This document shows, piece by piece, positions 24,892 to 32,585 of a DNA stretch of 64,000 nucleotides (within the stretch, counting starts at the first letter, position 1; each line of letters opens with the position of its first letter). Under the pieces are notes generated by a model. It worked only from the letters and a program-made list of their open reading frames with translations, searched no databases and was not told the DNA's origin. Where the stretch lies: assembly GCF_012971725.1 (NCBI RefSeq), contig NZ_CP048833.1, positions 682,001-746,000 of the forward strand. The letters are read 5' to 3'. The position numbers were made by a program, and so were the translations under genes. The DNA comes from Pseudomonas multiresinivorans. Its GTDB lineage: Bacteria > Pseudomonadota > Gammaproteobacteria > Pseudomonadales > Pseudomonadaceae.

Positions 24892-24920
24892 GAAAACGGG
24901 CGACCTCTGGCCGCCCGTTG
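24892..24920 (-). terminator. Rho-independent terminator of the SDR gene
   Basis: On the minus strand ACGGGCG, GCCAGAGGT, CGCCCGT then TTTC, just after the stop codon of the SDR at 24937. Confidence 0.75.
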
Positions 24921-24936
24921 TTCACGTCGCTGCGCT

Positions 24937-25695
24937 TCAGCGCCCGGCCGAGAGGCCGAAGTCGATGGCCAGATCCGCACCGGTGATGGCTTCGGATTCC
25001 GGCTTGCAGAGGTACCAGACCAGCTCGGCGACTTCCTCCGGACGGATGAAGCGCGCCACCTTGCCCTGTGGATAATCCTTCAGCAGCTCGCGCTTGTAGG
25101 CCGCCGGGTTGCCTTGGCCATAGCGTTCGGCCTGGTAGTCGAGCATCGGCGTGGCGATGTCGGCCGGCGAGATGGCGTTGACCCGCACGCCGGATTCGGC
25201 GAGTTCCAGGGCCAGCGTGCGGGTGAGCATGGTCAGCGCTGCCTTGCTCGCACAGTAGGCCGCGGAGCCGCGATAGGCCTGGCGGCCGGAGTCGCTGGAG
25301 ATATTGACGATGCTGCCGTGGTTTTCCTTGAGGTAGGGCGTCGCGGCTTGGCACATGTAGAACGCCGCTTTGAGGTTGACCCCCATGACCAGGTCGAAGT
25401 CGTCCTCGTTGAAGTCCTCCACCGGGCCTTCGCGCCAGACGCCGGCAGCGTTCACCAGGGCGTCGAGGCGGCCGGTGCGGGCGAGGATGTCGGACATCAG
25501 GCTGTGGCAGTTATCGGCTCGTCGCAAATCGCCGACGGCGGTGGCGTCCAGCGGTACCTGGGCGTTGAGCGCATGCAGGCCGGCTTTGTCCACGTCGGTG
25601 GCGGCGATGCGCCAGTGGCTTTGGGCGAAACGTTTGGCGATGGCTTTTCCGAGGCCACCGGCAGCGCCGGTGATCAGTACGACGGGAGTGCTCAT
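24937..25695 (-). CDS. Short-chain dehydrogenase/reductase
   Basis: 252 residues of the classical SDR type. The nucleotide-binding TGAAGGLGKAIA (residues 9-20), NAAG (about 84-87), the catalytic Ser in NISSDS and Tyr-x3-Lys in YCASKAALT are all present. The C-terminal segment closes the Rossmann fold. It would oxidise or reduce an alcohol/ketone with NAD(P). It has its own terminator and is separated from the glutamine-synthetase-like gene by 294 bp. Substrate unknown; compare PA5521. Confidence 0.87.
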   Translation of the reverse strand: MSTPVVLITGAAGGLGKAIAKRFAQSHWRIAATDVDKAGLHALNAQVPLDATAVGDLRRADNCHSLMSDILARTGRLDALVNAAGVWREGPVEDFNEDDFDLVMGVNLKAAFYMCQAATPYLKENHGSIVNISSDSGRQAYRGSAAYCASKAALTMLTRTLALELAESGVRVNAISPADIATPMLDYQAERYGQGNPAAYKRELLKDYPQGKVARFIRPEEVAELVWYLCKPESEAITGADLAIDFGLSAGR

Positions 25696-25899
25696 TGTCT
25701 ACGGGTTCTCCCTGCCTGAGAGAGGACGGCGGCCGGCAGGCAGACCGGCGGGCGCCGCATCGATCGCGGAGCGCTCAGGCGCTCCGTGCAACTACAGACC
25801 AAGAAAAGACCAGAATCTTCACTCTGGCAGGGTAAATTTTTCGTAAGACTTTCGCGTGTCAGCGGGTGAGCCGATCGGAATCCCCGCGGGTCGTTGCCC

Positions 25900-25967
25900 T
25901 GTAGGAGCGAGCTTGCTCGCGAACAAGCTCCGGCGCGGAGGCGTTCGCGAGCGAGCTCGCTCCTACA
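25900..25967. repeat. REP-type element, TGTAGGAGCGAG family
   Basis: TGTAGGAGCGAGCTTGCTCG and the mirrored CGAGCGAGCTCGCTCCTACA. The rest of the 294-base gap (25696-25989) holds a short hairpin GGAGCGC/GCGCTCC near 25768 and otherwise nothing recognisable. Confidence 0.8.
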
Positions 25968-25989
25968 AGAGCCGTCTTTTTTCCGCCGA

Positions 25990-27357
25990 TCAGGCGTGGT
26001 GCAGGTACCAGCGCCAATCCTGCTCGCCGACTTCGCCCATGAACTGGCGGAACTCTTCCCACTTGATCGCCAGGAACACCTTGAGGAATTCCTCGCCCAG
26101 CGCCTCGCGAGCCCAGGTGGAGGATTCCAGCGCGCGCAACGCGGTGAGCCAGTCGGTGGGGAGGAATTCGGTGGCCTGTTCGTAGCCGTTGCCGACGATG
26201 GGCGCGCCCGGATCGATCTGCTCGCGGATGCCTTCGTGGATCGCCGCGAGGATCGCCGCCGCCGCGAGGTACGGGTTGGCATCGGCGCCGCAGATGCGGT
26301 GCTCGATGTGCCGGCTCTTGGCCGGGCCGCCGGGCACGCGGAACGACACGGTGCGGTTGTTAACGCCCCAGCTCTTGGCCAGCGGTGCATAACTGTTGGC
26401 CTGGAAGCGGCGGAAGGAGTTGGCGTTGGGGCAGAAGATCGCCAGGGAATCCAGCAGGCGCGCCATCATGCCGCCGATGGAGTGGCGCAGCAGCGGGGTG
26501 CCGTGAATGTCTTCGCTGGCGTAGAGGTTGTTGCCCTCGGCATCCGCCAGGCTGACGTGCAGGTGCATGCCGGAGCCGGCGCGATCGCCGAACGGCTTGG
26601 CCATGAAGCAGGCCTGCAGCCCGTGCTTGTTCGCCACGCCCTTCACCAGGCGCTTGTAGCGCACGCCTTCGTCGATGGCCTGCATGACGTCGAAGCGGTG
26701 CTCCAGGGTCAGCTCGACCTGGCCCGGCGCGTATTCGGAAATCGCCGTGCGCACGGGCAGGCCCTGCACTTCGCAGGCGGCGTAGAGGTCGTCGAGGAAC
26801 GGCTGCAGCTGTTCCAGCTCATAGACGCCGTAGACCTGCGGCGCTTCCGGGCGGATGCCGTTCATCTGCAGCGCTGGCTGCGGGCGGCCGTTGGCGTCGC
26901 GCTGCTTGTCCAGCAGGTAGAACTCCAGCTCCACCGCCATCACGGGGTGGAAGCCGTCGGCCTTCAGCCGGTCGACCACGCGCGACAGCGCCTGGCGCGG
27001 GTCGGCGGGGGTGGCCGGCAGGCCCTGGGTCGGGTGCATGCTCACCTGCAACTGGCCGGTGGGCGAGCTGCGCCAGGGCTGCAGGGTCAGGCTGCCGGGC
27101 AGCGGGTAGGTCCAGCAGTCGGCGTCGGCCACTTCCCAGACCAGCCCGGTGCCTTCGACGTCTTCGCCCTGCACGGTCAGCGCGAGGATCGAGCTGGGCA
27201 GCGGGCGGCCGTTGTCGTAGATCGCCAGCAGCTCGTCGCGGTGCAGCAGCTTGCCGCGCGGGATGCCGTTGGAGTCGATGATGAAGAGTTCGATGCTGCG
27301 CACGTCCGGGTGGGCGGCGAGGAAGGCTTCGGCTTCCTTTCGATCGGCGAATTGCAT
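25990..27357 (-). CDS. Glutamine synthetase family protein (gamma-glutamylpolyamine synthetase-like)
   Basis: 455 residues. An N-terminal beta-grasp domain (FIIDSNGIPRGKLL) precedes the catalytic domain, which has AVELEFYLLD, KPFGDRAGSGMHLHVSL and RHIEHRICGADANPYLAAAAIL. It is the GlnA-like type that ligates glutamate to amines such as putrescine or ethanolamine (PuuA/PauA/SpuI). ATG 27357 is chosen to start MQFADRKEAEAF; upstream frame is REP sequence. The class III aminotransferase upstream supports a catabolic amine role. By order it matches PA5522. The amine is not shown. Confidence 0.88.
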   Translation of the reverse strand: MQFADRKEAEAFLAAHPDVRSIELFIIDSNGIPRGKLLHRDELLAIYDNGRPLPSSILALTVQGEDVEGTGLVWEVADADCWTYPLPGSLTLQPWRSSPTGQLQVSMHPTQGLPATPADPRQALSRVVDRLKADGFHPVMAVELEFYLLDKQRDANGRPQPALQMNGIRPEAPQVYGVYELEQLQPFLDDLYAACEVQGLPVRTAISEYAPGQVELTLEHRFDVMQAIDEGVRYKRLVKGVANKHGLQACFMAKPFGDRAGSGMHLHVSLADAEGNNLYASEDIHGTPLLRHSIGGMMARLLDSLAIFCPNANSFRRFQANSYAPLAKSWGVNNRTVSFRVPGGPAKSRHIEHRICGADANPYLAAAAILAAIHEGIREQIDPGAPIVGNGYEQATEFLPTDWLTALRALESSTWAREALGEEFLKVFLAIKWEEFRQFMGEVGEQDWRWYLHHA

Positions 27358-27399
27358 GGTGGTCCTCGGTGGCGCTCGGCGCGCCGCAGAATGCTTTTC

Positions 27400-27476
27400 G
27401 TAGGAGCGAGCTTGCTCGCGAACGCTCTTTTGCAAATCCGCTGCGGGGCGGGTTCGCGAGCAAGCTCGCTCCTACA
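27400..27476. repeat. REP-type element between aminotransferase and GS-like genes
   Basis: GTAGGAGCGAGCTTGCTCGC and mirrored GCGAGCAAGCTCGCTCCTACA, filling the gap inside what is probably a two-gene operon. Confidence 0.8.
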
Positions 27477-27489
27477 GGGGGAGTTTCGA

Positions 27490-28884
27490 TCAGGCCTCAC
27501 GCGCGCCGGGGATCGCCAGCAGCTCGGTGATGCCGGCATCGAGGGTCTCGATCAGGCGATCCACGTCCGCGGCGGTGGTGTCCGGGCAGCACAGGGTCAT
27601 GTTGTGGAACGGCGTGATCAGGATGCCGCGGTTGATCAGGTACAGGTGCAGGGCCATTTGCAGCTCGTCGTGGAACGCCGCTTCGGCTTCGGCGCCGGTG
27701 CGCGGGGAGACGGGGCAGAACTGGAACTCGCTGCGCGCACCCAGCTCGGTCACCGACCACTTCAGGCCGTGCTTGGCGATCAGGGCGCGGAAGCCGTCGG
27801 CCAGGCGCTTGGCCAGCGGCAGCATGTGGTCGTAGGCCGCCTGGGTCATCACCTGTTCCAGGTTGGCGCGCATGCAGTGCATGGCCAGGGCGTTGGCCGA
27901 GAGCGTGGTGCCCATGCCGCTGTGGCCGTGGCCATGGCTGTCTTCCTGGGCGCTCTTGCGCGAGGCGGCCATGCGTTCGGCCATCTCCGCGCTGCAGCCG
28001 AAGATGCCGCAGGGCACGCCGCCGGCGATCGGCTTGCCGACCACGAAGAAGTCCGGGTCGAGGTTCCACAGCTGGGTGCAGCCGCCGATATTGGTGGAGA
28101 TGGTGTGGGTTTCGTCGATGATCAGCAGCGAACCGTACTTGCGCGTCAGCTCGCGGCACTTCTGCATGAAGCCCGGATCGGGCAGGACCATGCCGATGTT
28201 GGTCATCGCCGGCTCGCACAGCAGGGCGCAGACGTCGCCCTGGGCCAGCGCGGCTTCCAGCGCCTCGACGTCGTTGAAGGGAATGGAACGGCTGTGCTGG
28301 GTCAGGTCGTAGGCCTGGCCGACCAGGCCGGAGCGATGCACGGTTTCGCCGTCGCGGTAGCGCACCATCACGTCGTCCACGGTGCCGTGGTAGCAGCCGT
28401 CGAATACCAGCAGGGTCTTGCGTTTGGTCACCGCGCGGGCCCAGCGCAGCACATAGCGGTTGGAGTCGGTGGCGGTAGCGGTTACCTGCCAGTAAGGCAG
28501 GCCGAAGCGCGCGGCGAGCAGTTCGCCGCAGACCACCGCGTCTTCGCCGGGGAGCATGGTGGTCAGGCCGCGCGCGCCCTGTTCGGCGAGGGCGCGGGCG
28601 ATCGGTGCCGGCGAGTGGCCGAACATGCTGCCGGTGTCGCCGAGGCAGAAGTCCACGTAGTCATGGCCGTCCACGTCGAAGAAGCGAGCGCCCTGGGCGC
28701 GTTCGACGAACAGCGGGCAGGGCGTGGACCAGTCGGCCATCCAGTGCATCGGCACGCCGGCGTACAGCGACTTGTGCGCTCGCTCGGCAAGGGCGACGGA
28801 CTTGGGATTCTGTTCCAGGAAGCGCTGGCGCTCGCGGGCGGTGAAGAGATCCACGGCCGGTTGGGCGATTCCGCTGGCGGTCAT
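27490..28884 (-). CDS. Class III (PLP-dependent) aminotransferase
   Basis: 464 residues. DETHTI (257-262, the PLP-binding Asp) and Lys284 in VVGKPIAGG (Schiff-base lysine) are present. The architecture resembles glutamate-1-semialdehyde aminotransferase-like enzymes. A HGHGHSG histidine-rich patch lies near residue 320. ATG 28884 follows a GAGG ribosome binding site eight bases upstream. It heads the minus-strand unit, divergent from an SDR-GntR pair and facing twin palindromes that probably control both. It likely transaminates an amine or amino acid handled with the GS-like enzyme; compare PA5523. Confidence 0.88.
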   Translation of the reverse strand: MTASGIAQPAVDLFTARERQRFLEQNPKSVALAERAHKSLYAGVPMHWMADWSTPCPLFVERAQGARFFDVDGHDYVDFCLGDTGSMFGHSPAPIARALAEQGARGLTTMLPGEDAVVCGELLAARFGLPYWQVTATATDSNRYVLRWARAVTKRKTLLVFDGCYHGTVDDVMVRYRDGETVHRSGLVGQAYDLTQHSRSIPFNDVEALEAALAQGDVCALLCEPAMTNIGMVLPDPGFMQKCRELTRKYGSLLIIDETHTISTNIGGCTQLWNLDPDFFVVGKPIAGGVPCGIFGCSAEMAERMAASRKSAQEDSHGHGHSGMGTTLSANALAMHCMRANLEQVMTQAAYDHMLPLAKRLADGFRALIAKHGLKWSVTELGARSEFQFCPVSPRTGAEAEAAFHDELQMALHLYLINRGILITPFHNMTLCCPDTTAADVDRLIETLDAGITELLAIPGAREA

Positions 28885-28920
28885 GTTGCACACCTCGTTT
28901 GTTATTTCGCACATCTTCCA

Positions 28921-28934
28921 TTTGTGATCACAAA
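28921..28934. promoter_or_regulatory. Palindromic operator, copy 1 (TTTGTGATCACAAA)
   Basis: A perfect 14-bp palindrome with core TGTGATCACA, 37 bp from the aminotransferase start. It shares its core with the second copy, centred 63 bp away. It is a likely site for the FadR-type GntR regulator encoded at 29873. Confidence 0.65.
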
Positions 28935-28981
28935 AATGTCAATACAGCGAATCGTCTGCCTGATAATCTGCCCTGTAACGA

Positions 28982-28999
28982 ATTCTGTGATCACAGAAT
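28982..28999. promoter_or_regulatory. Palindromic operator, copy 2 (ATTCTGTGATCACAGAAT)
   Basis: A perfect 18-bp palindrome, 13 bp upstream of the SDR start. It is centred at 28990.5 against 28927.5 for copy 1, that is six helical turns apart, which suits one regulator dimer pair acting on both divergent promoters. Confidence 0.7.
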
Positions 29000-29011
29000 G
29001 GATAGTAAGCT

Positions 29012-29800
29012 ATGAATGACATCACGAATGAATCGCCCTGGACAGGCCAGGTAGCCTTGGTCAGCGGCGCCGGCAGTGAATCCGGCATCGGTTTCGCCTG
29101 TGCCCGCCGCCTGGCGAGCAACGGGGTGAAGCTGCTGCTCACCGCCAGCAGCGAGCGCGTCCTGCTGCGGGCAGAAGAGCTGTGCGGCGAAGGCTTCGAC
29201 GTCCGCGCGCTACCGGCCGACCTGACGGACGAAGGCGATGTCCGCCGCCTGGCCGAATGGGCGCAGGCGCAATGGGGAAGGGTAGACGTGCTGGTGAACA
29301 ACGCCGGCATGGCCATGCAGGGCAGCCCTGAACCCTTCGCCGAACTCGCGGCGATGGACCTGGCGACCTGGAACCTGTCGCTGGCGCGCAACCTGACCAG
29401 CGCCTTCCTGCTCACCCGCGCATTGCTGCCGGGCATGCTGGAGCGCGGCTACGGGCGCATCGTCAACGTCAGCTCCACCACCGGCACGCGGGCCAGCAAT
29501 CCGGGCGAGTCGGCCTACAGCGCGGCCAAGGCCGGGATGCTCGGCATGAGCATGGGGCTGGCGCTGGAAGTGGCGCAGCGCGGGGTGACGGTGAACAGCG
29601 TAGCGCCCGGCTGGATCGCCACCGGCTCCAGCAGCGAAGAAGAAATCCAGGCCGGGCGGCGCACGCCGCTGGGTCGTTCCGGGCGACCGGAGGAGGTGGC
29701 GGCCGCCATCGCCTTCCTGGCCTCGCCCGAAGCCAGCTACATCACCGGCGAAGTGCTGGTGGTGGATGGCGGCAACTGTCTGATCGAAAACAAGGGATAA
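29012..29800 (+). CDS. Short-chain dehydrogenase/reductase
   Basis: 262 residues. The nucleotide-binding loop SGAGSESGIG is an unusual variant of TGxxxGxG with an insertion. NNAG, SSTTG and YSAAKAGML (catalytic Tyr and Lys) are intact, and the C-terminus ends ITGEVLVVDGGN as in 3-oxoacyl-ACP-reductase-like SDRs. It is divergent from the aminotransferase with palindromes between. A GntR gene follows 72 bp later, so it is probably under that regulator. Compare PA5524. Substrate unknown. Confidence 0.88.
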   Translation: MNDITNESPWTGQVALVSGAGSESGIGFACARRLASNGVKLLLTASSERVLLRAEELCGEGFDVRALPADLTDEGDVRRLAEWAQAQWGRVDVLVNNAGMAMQGSPEPFAELAAMDLATWNLSLARNLTSAFLLTRALLPGMLERGYGRIVNVSSTTGTRASNPGESAYSAAKAGMLGMSMGLALEVAQRGVTVNSVAPGWIATGSSSEEEIQAGRRTPLGRSGRPEEVAAAIAFLASPEASYITGEVLVVDGGNCLIENKG

Positions 29801-29805
29801 GCGAG

Positions 29806-29868
29806 ATGAAGCACGACTGCAGCCTGACCTTCGCCCAACTGCCGGCGCCGCCGGCCGGGCGGGAGTGA
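29806..29868 (+). CDS. Possible 20-codon small ORF between SDR and gntR
   Basis: ATG at 29806 starts a frame of 20 codons (MKHDCSLTFAQLPAPPAGRE) ending in TGA four bases before the gntR ATG. The RBS is weak (AAGCGAG). It may be a leader, the remnant of a deleted gene, or chance. Confidence 0.2.
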   Translation: MKHDCSLTFAQLPAPPAGRE

Positions 29869-29872
29869 AACC

Positions 29873-30538
29873 ATGGCCGACAACCTTCAGGAACAGCTCT
29901 ACCAGAACCTGCGCCAGGCCCTTCTGAGCGGGCGCTTCCAGCCCGGCGAGCGGCTCAAGATCCGCGACCTGGCCGATGAATGGGGCACCAGCCCGATGCC
30001 GGTCCGCGCCGCCCTGCAACGACTGGTGGCCGAGGGCGCGCTGGAAGGTGAGCCGCAGCGCTCGCTACGGGTGCCGGTGATGACCCGCGAGCGCTACCTG
30101 CAGATCCTGCAGGTGCGGCAATCCCTGGAGGGGCTGGCGGTAGAGGATGCGGCCCGGCACCTGCGGCCCGCCGACATGGCCGTGCTGCGCGATTGCACCG
30201 AGCGCATGGAAAGCGCGCTGAATGCCCGTGACGTCCATGGCTATCTGGAAGCCAACAGCCTGTTCCACCTGACGCTCTACCGCGCCTGTGGCAATCCCAC
30301 GCTGCTGCGCATGATCGAGGCGCTGTGGCTGCAGGTCGGGCCGTTCTTCAACCGGCTGTTCACCGAGGCCGACCTGTCACTGCGCCTCAACGACTTCCAC
30401 GAAGACACCCTGCAGGCGCTGGAGCGCGGCGATGGCGCAGGCGCGCGCAAGGCCATCGAACAGGACCTGGGCTACTGCGGCCAGTACCTGCTCAATCTGC
30501 TGGAGCTGGAAAGCGGGGGAAGGCTCGGGGCGCGCTAG
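29873..30538 (+). CDS. GntR-family transcriptional regulator, FadR/FCD type
   Basis: 221 residues. An N-terminal winged helix (residues 1-70: LLSGRFQPGERLKIRDLADE, SPMPVRAALQRLVAEGAL) is followed by an all-helical FCD effector domain (about 80-210) with the metal-binding pattern D/H-x-H (NSLFHLTLYRACGN). Such regulators usually repress catabolic genes until an organic-acid effector binds. The two TGTGATCACA palindromes between 28921 and 28999 are the natural operator. Compare PA5525. Confidence 0.9.
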   Translation: MADNLQEQLYQNLRQALLSGRFQPGERLKIRDLADEWGTSPMPVRAALQRLVAEGALEGEPQRSLRVPVMTRERYLQILQVRQSLEGLAVEDAARHLRPADMAVLRDCTERMESALNARDVHGYLEANSLFHLTLYRACGNPTLLRMIEALWLQVGPFFNRLFTEADLSLRLNDFHEDTLQALERGDGAGARKAIEQDLGYCGQYLLNLLELESGGRLGAR

Positions 30539-30546
30539 GGCGCCCT

Positions 30547-30759
30547 TCAGGGGGTCTTGATGAAGCGGACGTTGTCCTTCTTGATCAGGATCGTCTCGCC
30601 GTTCAACTGCTCGAACTCGTAGTAGTCATTGTATTTGTCGTAGTCGGAGTGATCCTTCACCAGGATTTCGCTGCCGTCCTGCAGCGTCACCACAGCCTTG
30701 TCGGCACATCCGGCGAGGCCGAGCAGCAACAGGCAGGTGAACAAGGCTTTCAACTTCAT
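30547..30759 (-). CDS. Small lipoprotein, YgdI/YgdR (DUF903) family
   Basis: 70 residues. A lipoprotein signal peptide (MKLKALFTCLLLLG) with lipobox LAGC makes Cys18 the lipidated residue. The mature part is a small SH3-like YgdI/YgdR domain (VTLQDGSEILVKD, FEQLNGETILIKKDNVRFI). ATG 30759 has GGAG six bases upstream. It is convergent with gntR, with only eight bases between stops. Probably an envelope lipoprotein of unknown role. Confidence 0.87.
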   Translation of the reverse strand: MKLKALFTCLLLLGLAGCADKAVVTLQDGSEILVKDHSDYDKYNDYYEFEQLNGETILIKKDNVRFIKTP

Positions 30760-30862
30760 AGTTTCTCCACGGGGCATCGTACCCGCCCGGGCAGCAAGGG
30801 CTGGAGGTACGCTGGGTTGCCTGTGTGACCATGGAAGTTTCAGGAAATTCCGACATGGGGCT

Positions 30863-31264
30863 TCAAGTATCGAGCCATACGTCGCGTGCCCAGGTCCAGA
30901 CGGAGTCCCAGGTTTCCTCGGTGAGCTCGCCGTCGGCCCAGAGAATCACCTCGCCGTCCTCGGCGACCGCGTAGTAGTCGTCACCATCGGCGCAGAGCGG
31001 AATCAGCTCGCGCGGCAGGCCATTGGCCCAGGCCACGGCTGCGACTTCCGGCAGGTAGGTGTGGGACTGTGGATCGGTCGCCGTGACGGGTTCCAGGCGG
31101 CCATAAACGACGTCGCTGACCAGCAGGAGGAATTCGCGGAATTCCGACGGAATGCCGATCAGCAGCGCTTCCTCGATCTCCACCAGCAGTTCTTCGTCGG
31201 GCAGTTCCAGCGGTACCGGAACCGGCTCGTTCGCTTCACGCAGTTTCTCGATCACATCTTCCAC
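30863..31264 (-). CDS. SMI1/KNR4 (SUKH) family protein
   Basis: 133 residues, strongly acidic. IPSEFREFLLLVSDVVYG and the later LIPLCADGDDYYAVAEDGEVILWADG follow the SMI1/KNR4 pattern. Many members are immunity proteins of toxin systems, but no toxin gene is adjacent here, and this one sits among housekeeping-type genes. It is probably a single-copy conserved protein (compare PA5527). Confidence 0.8.
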   Translation of the reverse strand: MEDVIEKLREANEPVPVPLELPDEELLVEIEEALLIGIPSEFREFLLLVSDVVYGRLEPVTATDPQSHTYLPEVAAVAWANGLPRELIPLCADGDDYYAVAEDGEVILWADGELTEETWDSVWTWARDVWLDT

Positions 31265-31402
31265 AGACGGGGCCTCTCTATATTCGACGAATGGCGCGCT
31301 TTATACAGTAGTAGCCGGCCCTCCGCGCAAGACCACTGCGCGGGCGCCGTCCGGACGAGCGGCGGGGGGGAGGGCATGCCCGTGCCCGATGTGCGGAAAC
31401 GA

Positions 31403-31433
31403 AAAAGCCCGGCAATCGCCGGGCTTCTTCTTC
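31403..31433 (-). terminator. Rho-independent terminator (bidirectional shape)
   Basis: GAAGCCCGGC, GATT, GCCGGGCTTTTTC on the minus strand, directly after the stop of the Tim44-like gene. Confidence 0.88.
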
Positions 31434-31443
31434 ACGTGCAGGG

Positions 31444-32328
31444 TCAGTTCTGGCGGATGCCAGCCACCAGCCAGGGCTGGTTGTCGCCCTGGGCACGCTC
31501 CATGCGCCAGCTTTCGCTGAAGGGTTCGCCCTGGTCGAAGCGCGAGGACTTCGACACGCCGCTGAAGGTCAGGGTGGCGATGGTCTTCTCGGCCTGGTCG
31601 TCCACGCCCTCGAGCTGCACGTCGAGGTTGTCGATGTAGGTGGACTGGTAGCCGTCGCCCAGGTCAGCGCGTTCCTGCTTGAGGAACTGCAGCATCTGCG
31701 GGGTGACGAACTCGGCGATCTTGTCCATCTCGTTGGAATCCCAGTGCTGCTGCAGGGACATGAAGTGCTCGCGGGCCGCGCCGATGAAACGGGTTTCATC
31801 GAACCAGCTCGGGGCGTTGATCACCGGGCGGCTGTCCATCACCGGACGCGAGGCGCCACCGAAGATCGACGGCGGAGCAGCCGGCATTTCACGCTGCATC
31901 GGCGCATGGCCGCCGGCCATGGCGGGCTGCTGGCCCTGCTGCTGGCGGCGACGCGAAGCGATGAAGCGGAACGCGATGAAGGCGATCAGCGCGATGATCA
32001 GGATGTCGAGGAACTGCATGCCCTGGAAGCCGTCGCCCATGAACATGGAGGCGAGCAGGCCACCGGCGGCGAGGCCGGCCAGCGGGCCGAGCCAGCGCGA
32101 AGCACCGCTCTTGGCAGCGGCGCCGGCAGCGCCTGCGGCGGCACCGGTCGCGGCCGGGCCGGCGGCAGTCGAGGAATTCGGGGCGGCGTTGGGTTGCGCC
32201 TGGCGGGTCTGGTGGCTCGGCGCAGAGCCCATGCTCTTGCCGCCACCGAAACGTTTGGCGGCGTTGACGTCGAGGCTGAGCGTCACGGCGACACAGAAGG
32301 CCATGGCAAGGCTGAGAAAGCGCTTCAT
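31444..32328 (-). CDS. Tim44-like domain protein, exported/membrane
   Basis: 294 residues. A signal peptide (MKRFLSLAMAFCVAVTLSLD, then VNA) is followed by a low-complexity Gly/Ala/Ser/Pro region, a hydrophobic segment (LAGLAAGGLLASMFM, FLDILIIALIAFIAFRFI), and the C-terminal Tim44-like domain (about 165-290: AAREHFMSLQQHWDSNEMDK, ADLGDGYQSTYIDNLDVQLE). Bacterial members are membrane-tethered with the Tim44-like fold; function unknown. ATG 32328 is chosen to give a proper signal peptide. Compare PA5528. Confidence 0.87.
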   Translation of the reverse strand: MKRFLSLAMAFCVAVTLSLDVNAAKRFGGGKSMGSAPSHQTRQAQPNAAPNSSTAAGPAATGAAAGAAGAAAKSGASRWLGPLAGLAAGGLLASMFMGDGFQGMQFLDILIIALIAFIAFRFIASRRRQQQGQQPAMAGGHAPMQREMPAAPPSIFGGASRPVMDSRPVINAPSWFDETRFIGAAREHFMSLQQHWDSNEMDKIAEFVTPQMLQFLKQERADLGDGYQSTYIDNLDVQLEGVDDQAEKTIATLTFSGVSKSSRFDQGEPFSESWRMERAQGDNQPWLVAGIRQN

Positions 32329-32585
32329 CGTTGTCATTCTCTTGGTTGGTATACGACGCACGTCATGTTGCAGGCCGGGGCCGGTGAGGGCCAGCCGGAT
32401 TTTGTTTCGTGCTGTTGCCCTGTCCGGGCCCGACCCCTGATATGGGGGCGGTTGAATCCCTTTCCAAATCAGTCTGTTACTGATTCTTTCAGAGCCGCCT
32501 GTCGGAAGGCTCGGATGGTAGGCTTCGCTGAGCGAGGCCGTCAGCCGCGCGATCCCCTGACCCCACGCCGCGAGGACCGCCGACC

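Noticed and set aside
28921..28999. CRP/Vfr sites at the twin palindromes
   Set aside because: Vfr needs TGTGA and TCACA separated by six bases. Here the halves are fused, giving TGTGATCACA.
25894..29019. Plus-strand frame of over 1000 codons across the GS-like and aminotransferase genes
   Set aside because: It runs through two REP elements and opposite two intact enzymes, with low-complexity antisense composition.
30863..31264. Immunity gene of a toxin system
   Set aside because: The SMI1/KNR4 fold allows it, but no toxin-like gene is adjacent and the neighbourhood is conserved housekeeping type.
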